Assembly (NCBI RefSeq): GCF_000611645.1
Contig: NW_014012424.1
Coordinates: forward strand, 1-15,893
Reading direction: 5' to 3'
Length of the DNA: 15,893 nt
Origin: Monoraphidium neglectum
Taxonomy: Eukaryota > Chlorophyta > Chlorophyceae > Sphaeropleales > Selenastraceae
Shown: positions 9,549 to 15,893 of the stretch, one piece after another
Position numbering within the stretch: the first letter of the stretch is position 1
How the letters are laid out: each line of letters starts with the position of its first letter
The notes under the pieces: model-generated
What the model saw: only the letters and a program-made list of their open reading frames with translations
Told to the model about the DNA's origin: nothing
Database searches by the model: none
Position numbers and translations under genes: made by a program

Positions 9549-10878
9549 GAAGCACGCCAGCAGAGGGGGAAGCGTGGCGCGCCAGATGTCCTGCGCAGCC
9601 GCGGCGCAGCGGCCCACGACCAGCGGGAAGAAGCGCCGCTGCGGTGTGCCGCGTGTGGCGCGAGCCTGGTCGCTGAAGGCGCCGGTGAGCGCAGGAGCAA
9701 GCGCAGACGCTTGTGCACGGGCTGCGGCTGCGACAGGGACCTGGCCAAGGCGCTTGCTGCCAGCGGGCCTTTGAGGGGCCTCGGCGCTGCTCAGCAAAGC
9801 CCGCAGTCCGCGCGGCCCACTGGGCACGGCTCGAGCGCGGTGCCGGCAGCCGCAGCAGGCGCAGGAGGCACTCCACGCGGCGGCAGCGCGCCGCGTGCCC
9901 ATGCTGGAGCCACGGGGGCCACGCGCCAGGGCGAAGCCGACCAGCAGCAGCAGCAGCAGCAGCAGCCGGATTGGGCCCCTCTGTCGCCCGACGGCCGGCC
10001 GTGGGCCCTACTTCGCAACCCCTCGCCCCTGCCGCTCGCGCCCTGCGCGGCCGCCGGCCTGCACCTTGAGTCCCTCCCCCTCGACGCCCCGCTCCCCATC
10101 TGGGTCCGCCTCGCGGCGATCGACGCCCCCGCGGCGCTCACGCTGCGCGCGCTGCGGCCGCCGGCGCTGCTCGCGCTCAACCTGGCGCGCTGCGGGGGGC
10201 GGTACAGCCTCTACACAGTCAGCGGCGAGGCCTCGGTCGAGAACGCCGCGCTGCGCGGGTTGCGCGCCGCTGGCAGCATGCTAGCCGGCGCGAGGTGGGC
10301 GGCGGCGCCAGGTGGGCTCCTGGAGATCGCCGTGGTGGGTGGAGCTGGGGCCGCGATGGCCGCTGCTAAGCAGCAGCAGCAGCAGCAGCAGCAGCGGCAG
10401 CGGCACCAGCAGCAGCAGCGGCACCAGCAAGTGCCGCATGAGACACCAGCCACAGCAAGGCAGCGGCACCCCCTGAATGATGCGGCTGCAGCCGACGCAG
10501 CCAAAGGTGCGTGCTGCATCACCTGCGGTGCCCTCGCCCCTGGGGCCACTGGGCAGCGCAGGAGGACGCGCCAGCGTGTATGCAGCAGCTGCAATGCAGT
10601 CAAGGGGCACTTGAGCGCACCCAGCACCTTCAGCAAGGAGCCTCAACAGAACGCCACAACAAGGAAGGCATCGCCGGCGCCCGAGCTGCCTCCACTGCCT
10701 CCACTGCCGCTGCCGACGACGCTGCCCCCTTCCACTGGGCAAGTGCTCGCAGCCACAGGGTTGCATGTCGTAGATCCACGGCGGCGGCGGCAGCAGGAAC
10801 AGCAGGAGCAGGAGCAGCAGCGGGGCCGGCAGGAGCAGGAGCAGGTGCGAGAGCAGGAGCAGGAGCAGGAGCAGCGGC

Positions 10879-10942
<64 letters not shown>

Positions 10943-12633
10943 CAAGCAGCAGCTGCACCATCAGCGTTCGGCGGCCTGGATCCCCCTGGCTGTCAATGCA
11001 AAGCCTCGCCCCATCCCTGGAACCTTGGGCAGAGTGAACGGCACCACATTCTTGAGCCTGTCCAAAGATGTTGCCAGGAAGCTTCTGTCCAGCAGTGCGA
11101 TACCGCTGCCGGCACCGCTGCGGGTGCAGGTGCGGTTTGTGGCGTTGGATGCTGCGGCTGAGGCCGCGCTGCGCACAGCGGCGCCGGCCGCGCCCGCGGC
11201 GATGGCGTCACTCCGCCGCAACACGCGGGGCCAGTGCGGCGTGTCCTTTGACGAGAGCCTAATGAGTTTGGGCCGCATCACGGGGCCGCTGCGGGACGCG
11301 GGCTGCGAGCTGGCGGGCGCACGGTTGGCCGGCGCGGCGGAGGCCAGAACCCTGGAGTTTGGCCTGTCCTGCCCGGGTCGCGCGCCGCCAGCGGAGGACG
11401 CAGCGACGTCGGCGGGGGCCGGGCAGGCGGGCGTGGCCGGCGGCGGCCTCGCGCAGGTGCAGGGCCCAGGGGGCTTGAGGGAGGGGATGGTCGTGGAGGA
11501 GGAGGAGGGGGAGGAGCAGCAGCAGGTGGAGGCGGCCGCGGCTCACGATGAGGAAGGCGAGGACGCAGAGGGTGAGGTGGTCCAGGCGAGGGAGGGCTGC
11601 CGTGCAGATGGACAGCAGGAGGGGTGCGACGGCGGCGGGCCGCAGCCGCCACGCCCCTCACAGGCCGCCGGGCCCCAGGTCGGCCCCAGCAGCGGCGCCG
11701 AGGCCGGCCGTGGGGGCCCTCGTGAGCCCGGCGGGCAGCGTTGGGACGGTGCGGCATGGGAGCAACCATCAGATGGCGACAGGGGAGGCTGCGAGATGCT
11801 CACGCCACAGTCGCCGCGGCCAGGCCATAACTACCCAGGAGGCCTGCCAGCCGCCCTGGCGGCGGAGCGGCGGCTGTCGGCCGTACACCAGGCGCCGCCG
11901 GAGCAGGAGGCGGCAGGGTCGACGCGGCAGCGGGCGTCGCCCGGCGACGCCGGCGGCAGTGGCGGCAGGGGTGGCAGTGGTGGCAGTGGCAGCGGTGATG
12001 GCGGTGGAGGAGGGCCCCCTGAGCTGGCGCAGAAACCAACAGGGGCGGCCAGCAGCCGGGAGCTGGTAGGGGCCGACCTTGTCGGCAGCAACGCCGATGG
12101 CAACGGCGACGCGGGGGCGCGGCTGGTGGCGTTGGGGGTGCGCGACATTGCGCCGCCGCTCTGGGACGATGGCGCCCGCTGGGAGGAGGCCGCATGTGAG
12201 TGGCATGGACAGGGCGGGATGTCTGGTGGGCGGTGGTCCACGTATGCTGCCAGCATTGCTATCTGCAGCGCACGAAACACACACTGGCACTGCTTGTGCG
12301 ATCATGGCCTTACATGCCAGCCAGTCAATGACGCACCCATGAGCAGCCGCCTCGCGTGCGCCAGACTTTGAGCGCCTCCACGTCCTGCTCCCGCCCCTGG
12401 CAGACGCGGCCTTTGATGAGGTGGAGGCTGTGGCAGGGGCCCTCGGCCTGAAGGGGCAGAGGCTCTACGCCGTCTGCCGCGCGGTCGAGGCGGCGACTGC
12501 GTCTCAGGAGGGGCGGCGCCGCTTTTTGAGGATGACCTACCGGCGGCTGTGCCGCGCGTGCCGCGACGGGGACGCGGCCACGGCTGCGCGGTGGATGGAG
12601 GAGCTGCTGGCAGACGGTGGCGGGGCCTCTTAA
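9243..12633 (+). CDS. Gln/Glu-rich protein with duplicated CxxC...CxxC motif and globular module
   Basis: Two exons, 9243-12195 and 12365-12633 (donor T|GTGAGT, acceptor GCGCCAG, split Tyr codon), encode 1073 residues. An in-frame TGA at 9231 lies upstream of the ATG. No known family recognised. Order of parts: Gln-rich start with Gln12 (91-102); motif 1, C135-x2-C138-x19-C158-x2-C161 with a basic RRSKRRR loop; Gln8; globular module 1 (about 242-367); Gln8; motif 2, C425-x2-C428-x18-C447-x2-C450 with a basic QRRRTRQR loop; Gln/Glu repeat (about 519-569); globular module 2 (about 577-712); acidic stretch (about 750-779); Gly/Ser-rich disordered region; and an 88-residue helical C-terminal part encoded by exon 2. 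The paired Cys motifs with Arg/Lys loops suggest zinc-binding fingers, GATA-like in spacing, so nuclear or nucleic-acid binding is a guess. Reading through the intron would stop at 12371 with 1042 residues. Confidence 0.78.
9513..9548 (+). repeat. CAG repeat, Gln12
   Basis: Twelve codons (CAG x10, one CAA, one CAG) encode residues 91-102 of the Gln-rich protein. This is the longest pure Gln run in the gene. The single CAA interruption sits at the penultimate codon. Confidence 0.9.
9942..9965 (+). repeat. CAG repeat, Gln8
   Basis: Eight uninterrupted CAG codons lie directly before globular module 1 of the Gln-rich protein. Confidence 0.9.
10371..10394 (+). repeat. CAG repeat, Gln8
   Basis: Eight uninterrupted CAG codons follow globular module 1. 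They continue into a degenerate Gln/Arg/His stretch to about 10430. Confidence 0.9.
10788..10948 (+). repeat. CAGGAG hexamer repeat encoding a Gln-Glu tract
   Basis: Degenerate GAGCAG-type hexamers run across this stretch, with a perfect core of ten CAGGAG units at 10881-10940. It encodes alternating Gln-Glu between Cys motif 2 and globular module 2. The period of six preserves frame, and the antisense and +2 frames become long open frames of Leu-rich and Ala-Gly repeats; those are artefacts of the repeat. Confidence 0.9.
12196..12364 (+). other. Single intron of the Gln-rich gene
   Basis: The donor GTGAGTGG is at 12196 and the acceptor GCGTGCGCCAG ends at 12364 (169 nt). Composition drops in GC relative to both exons, and downstream of it the frame resumes with high third-position GC to the TAA at 12631-12633. 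Confidence 0.75.
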
Positions 12634-13073
12634 CGCCGGAGGGCCTTTTGGGTGGCGCAGCGCGCGGCAGCCCTGTGTGCGGATATTGAACAGCTGTAGC
12701 TGCAAAAATCTGTGCTTGTGCTCTGGTACTCAGCGCGTCTTTGCATGGTATACGTCCTGTGCATTCCTCACTGCAACCGTTCCCGTGGCTGGCCGCTACG
12801 TTTGTGCAAGCTGACAGCACTGCTAGGGCAGCCACTTACAATGAGAGCGGCCACAGAGCAGGAGCACAACGCTTCGGCCCAAAAACCAGTGTGATTGCTG
12901 CAGGCCCACAAAACAAGTTGGTGGTACCTAAAAAGGTGAACAGAAGTGTCCGGGGAAAGGTTGGAAGTCCAACAGGCAGGTGACGGCGAACGCGTGGCAA
13001 GCGGCTGACATCAACACGCCGCGATTAACTCTTGCTGGTCAAAAAGACACCACTCACTGAAAACTGGTTGCGC

Positions 13074-13078
13074 TGTAA
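13074..13078 (+). terminator. TGTAA poly(A) signal candidate for the Gln-rich gene
   Basis: This is a plus-strand TGTAA about 440 nt downstream of the stop at 12633, and no earlier plus-strand copy was noticed in that interval. It fits the chlorophycean poly(A) signal. Confidence 0.45.
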
Positions 13079-13179
13079 TCCTCTGAAGTGGCTAGTTGAG
13101 GGGGACCCGCCAATCCCTGCAGCCTTGCCAAGCTTGATCCCCGCTGGGGCATTGCAGGTGTCCAGCGCCCTTGCACTGT

Positions 13180-13184
13180 TTACA
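13180..13184 (-). terminator. TGTAA poly(A) signal candidate, minus strand
   Basis: Plus-strand TTACA reads TGTAA on the minus strand. It faces the plus-strand signal about 100 nt away and could end a minus-strand transcript coming from the right-hand gene. That transcript would then be about 1.5 kb longer than the last recognised coding exon, which is unverified. Confidence 0.25.
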
Positions 13185-14453
13185 TCCACTCAGACGTCCT
13201 CTTGCAAATAAACACAGTTGCCAGCATCAACACTCCATTGATCCACCAGGCATTGCAGAGCAATGGTGGGCAATGCGCCACAGCAAAGGGGAAACGCCCA
13301 TCCTCAGCAGACAGAACCGGCGCCAGCCCAGCCCTGGCCCATGCACGGCTCAGACGCGGAGCAGAGGCGCAACACTCTCCGGCGGCTGCGTGCCTGAGCA
13401 GCACGCCTGCCCCTGATAAATATCACCAGTGGAGCGCACGCGTGACAGCCGCCAGGTGTCGCTGCTGTAGGGAGGTGTGTGGCAACACAAGGTCAACTGC
13501 ATGGGCGAAAACCGCAGCCTCGTTTCAATACGCAGGAAGGAGGTGGGAGGACCGATGATGAGAAGGTGAGGCTGTGTATGTTCACTATCACCGTGGAGTG
13601 CTGTGCGCACACGTCAGTGCGGGGAAAGGGGGTGCTGCAGAGCACCACCAACGGCCAGGTGAGTGTGTATGCTCCAATATGAAAAACATGTTTGGCAAAT
13701 TCACGATGTTGCTAGTGGGATCCGGCAGACGTACCAATCGGCACAAACGCTCCTGCGTGAACAAGGAGGTGCAACGTCAGACTCAAAACGATTTCGCTGT
13801 GAAGAAGCTGCCACCTCGGGGGAACCAGGTGCGGGCGATGCGTGCGCCACTGCAGCTAACCAAAAGCAAATGCAATTGTAAGGCTCAAGGTGATGCGCGC
13901 ACCCTGATGGTGCGGCCCAGAACGCATGCCAACACGGCAAGCAAGGCGCGCCATGCAAAGCCGCCAGCACCACCCATGGCAAGATGGTTTGGGTCCTTTG
14001 AACCCACAAGCCGCCTTTGATCTTGGTAGTCTCTATTGCCGTCGTCGTCAGTACAGGTGCAAGGCCAACCATCCAAAGGACGCAGCGTGTCGGCTAGAAC
14101 TTCAAAGGGATGGTGTCTGAATGTTGTCGGAGCGTGCGGCCGCTCCGGTGGGCGAGGCCTCCACGGGCAGCCGCTGCTCAAGCGAATATTTCTGGCAGGG
14201 ACAGTGTCATGGCGGGGGAGGCGCAGGCTCAGAACATCGCCTGCAAATGCAAGGCAACTTGCAGGTGATGCCGTAACTGAGCAATGATGCCGCTGCGAGC
14301 CAGTGCAATGAGACTCACCTCCAGTCACCGAGACGAAGACCCCCGCATTGTTGTCACCACACTGAACGCAGTTTGGCAGCGACGTGTTGTACTACAGAGG
14401 CAGAGGCGGAGCGACATCAGGGAGTATGAAGGGCATCAGGCGGGCTCAAATAC

Positions 14454-14470
14454 GAAGCAATTATTGCTTC
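14454..14470. repeat. Short perfect inverted repeat
   Basis: GAAGCAATTATTGCTTC has 8-nt arms that pair perfectly around a single base. It is AT-rich compared with its surroundings and lies in the convergent 3' region. It may be a chance palindrome or a 3' UTR structure. Confidence 0.5.
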
Positions 14471-14659
14471 TTTTGCTTGATTTGCTGCAGCGCGCCCTGC
14501 AAGAGCCAAATAGCCTTCCAGCCCCTGGAATAGCAGGCAGTGCTCAAGCATCGTGCACCGCAGGCATGCCACTAGCCCCAAAGACAAGGAGGACTGCAGT
14601 CTGATGTCACAAGCGCATACAAGGCAAATATTCCTAAAAGACGGCCCCACATATGCGTA

Positions 14660-15810
14660 TCAACCAGGCCAGACTCCCACAACAAAGTGCACTAGGCACA
14701 ACACCCTACAAAACACCCTCACCAGGCCAAAGTTCCAGCTGAATGCCCACACGACTGCACCGTACAGCCGCCGCTTGCCGCCCGCCAGCTCGACCGTGTC
14801 CGACGCGCTGATGCGGCCCCAGGACAGCGGCGGCTCCTTGCCGTCCAGCACGGGGTTTAGGTGGATGCCGCCCTGGGAGTTGCGGCGGATGAGCATGGCC
14901 TGGCCCTCTCCCAGGCCCGTGTCGCTGAGGTCGAGCCCGTACGTCATCACGCCTGGGGGATGACGCGCGGGGGAGGGCGGGGGGCGTCAAGGAGAGGGGA
15001 CCGGCTTCAAAGTGCGTCGCGCGGGCTCTGGCGCGTGGCGCTTGCTTGGGGCAGAGGGAGAGGAATTTGAACTGCGGGGTCGAGCCATATGTGCGGTTGA
15101 GCTTTGCACTGCAGTGAGGGGGCCGGCCAAGGACGACCTTAGCCCCGGAGCAAAATTCTGCGCTGCGGCTGGACCGGGTTTTGCAATGGGCAGGGCGCCC
15201 TGCACCTCTGAAACTGCGAGGGGCCTAGCTATTCGCACGCCAGGCCCTGCGCCGGCGCCCCTGCGGCAGCCCCCCTCGTGGGCACGAGGCCCCCATGGTG
15301 GGCGCGCACACACACACACCTGGAAACTGCCAGATGGCCTGCCCGTCGAGCGCGACAACCCCTGCCACGTCGTCAAACGCGTTGCTCGCGTAGGAGAACT
15401 GGAACAGCGCCGAGCCGTTGGAGTTGATGGCCACGGTGGGGAACGCCATGCTGATCTGGGAGTGGTAGATCACGCCCTGCTGGTTCAGCGACGGCCCGAA
15501 CAGCGGCGAGCTCGGGTCTCCGGTGAGCAGGTTGGCCACCTGGCCGTACCAGATCGCCGGCACGCACGTGCTCGTGTTCGTCGGCCCCGACGCCTGGCAG
15601 GCCGTCCCGCTGACCGCGCGGGTTGTGATCCACATGACAGTGTCGATGCCGACCCCATGAAGGGCGGCGGAGTACACGTGGGTCCACAGGCCGCTGTACA
15701 GGGCGGGGCCGCTGTCCTCAACGGGCAGGTCGTCGACGCTGGCGGCCTGCTGCTGGGCCACGTAGAAGCCGGGCGCGGGCGGCTTGGGGTCGGAGGCGTC
15801 GCGGTAGTAC
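14660..15810 (-). CDS. Probable secreted or cell-surface protein (partial, both ends unresolved)
   Basis: Two exons are clear: 15810-15320 (acceptor CCCCCCAAAG, donor G|GTGTGTG) and 14952 onward (acceptor CCCCCAG), joined in phase through a split Gly codon. Exon A runs from YYRDASDPKPPAPGFYVAQQ to GQAIWQFP and contains GIDTVMWITTR, four Cys, and ISMAFPTVAINSNGSALFQF. Exon B contains VMTYGLDLSDTGLG, an IRRNSQGGIHLNP stretch and RISASDTVELAGGKRRLYGAVVW. The pattern of a 'FP-x-VAxN-x-GxAL' strand followed by a 'W-G-x-x-SA' strand recalls the C-terminal part of secreted beta-rich (propeller-like) proteins of bacteria and algae; this is a recollection of pattern, not a search result. The 3' end is either the stop at 14660 or a donor at 14722 (CTG|GTGAGG) leading to a further exon. 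The 5' exons lie beyond the window, unless translation starts at the ATG at 15848. Confidence 0.6.
15307..15320 (-). repeat. GT dinucleotide repeat at a splice donor
   Basis: Plus-strand CACACACACACACC reads as a GT run on the minus strand, and the exon A donor of the right-hand gene is its first GT (15319). The in-phase donor was chosen because it joins the next exon's acceptor through a split Gly codon. Confidence 0.7.
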
Positions 15811-15893
15811 CTTTGGGGGGTGGGAGGGGTTGCGTATCCATAAGGCATGGTGGTGAGGGGAAGGGGGAGGGCCGTGGCGGGGCAGGACAGGTG

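Larger units (their letters stand above)
12634..14659. other. Convergent 3' region, no solid gene
   Basis: Two kilobases between the stop of the Gln-rich gene and the end of the minus-strand gene to the right. It contains the Gln-rich 3' UTR and probably the 3' UTR or last exons of the right-hand gene. Open frames here have roughly neutral third-position GC, unlike the real exons nearby. The two most coding-like pieces are the plus-strand frame ending at 13881 and the minus-strand frame of about 34 codons that ends near 14417 after a pyrimidine-rich acceptor. Neither matches a known family. Confidence 0.55.

Noticed and set aside
10281..10961. Minus-strand open frame dominated by Leu runs
   Set aside because: Antisense reading of CAG and CAGGAG repeats in the Gln-rich gene; the Leu-rich stretch is not a membrane protein.
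10511..11161. Plus-strand +2 frame with Ala-Gly repeats
   Set aside because: Frame-shifted shadow of the CAGGAG tract; no start context and no domains outside the repeat.
11278..11769. Pro/Arg-rich minus-strand frame
   Set aside because: Antisense to the disordered, GC-rich part of the Gln-rich gene; composition is what antisense of Gly/Ala/Glu codons gives.
13885..14328. Minus-strand frame with a hydrophobic stretch near its end
   Set aside because: Neutral codon bias, several overlapping frames of similar length, no recognisable family or splice link to the right-hand gene.

Overview
The window looks like nuclear DNA of a GC-rich green alga, most likely Chlorophyceae (Chlamydomonas or Sphaeropleales type). 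The grounds are spliced genes with GT-AG introns of roughly 170-720 nt, exons with very high GC at third codon positions, CAG-derived Gln and Ala tracts, TGTAA-type poly(A) signals, a TFIIIC subunit and a protein with a chloroplast/thylakoid-lumen targeting sequence. The species cannot be named from the sequence alone. All gene models were assembled by eye, joining exons where splice sites and codon phase agree.

Layout, left to right. (1) 1-2772, minus strand: four exons of the TFIIIC 63/95 kDa subunit (GTF3C5/Tfc1/Sfc1 family), with the 3' end outside the window. Its 723-nt last intron carries a 15-nt minisatellite. (2) 2773-4090: no convincing gene; it holds the TFIIIC 5' flank and the 3' UTR of the next gene. 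(3) 4091-5093, minus: a small secreted protein with two tandem six-cysteine PAN/Apple-like repeats. A 28-nt first exon supplies the start of its signal peptide. (4) 5094-5752: promoter side of that gene, with a TATA-box candidate. (5) 5753-7798, minus: five exons of a TPR protein with a bipartite, twin-arginine thylakoid-lumen presequence. (6) 7799-9242: a 1.4-kb divergent intergenic region rich in the palindrome GCATGC. (7) 9243-12633, plus: two exons of a 1073-residue Gln/Glu-rich protein. It has two copies of a CxxC...CxxC motif, each followed by a similar unrecognised globular domain. (8) 12634-14659: a long convergent 3' region with facing TGTAA signals and no solid gene. (9) 14660-15810, minus: two C-terminal-side exons of a probably secreted or cell-surface protein that continues beyond the right edge.

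The genes do not form a pathway; this is an ordinary euchromatic stretch with unrelated single genes. Four of the five are on the minus strand. The item most likely to be undescribed is the duplicated two-module protein at 9243-12633. Nothing here suggests a virus, toxin, CRISPR array or prokaryotic mobile element.
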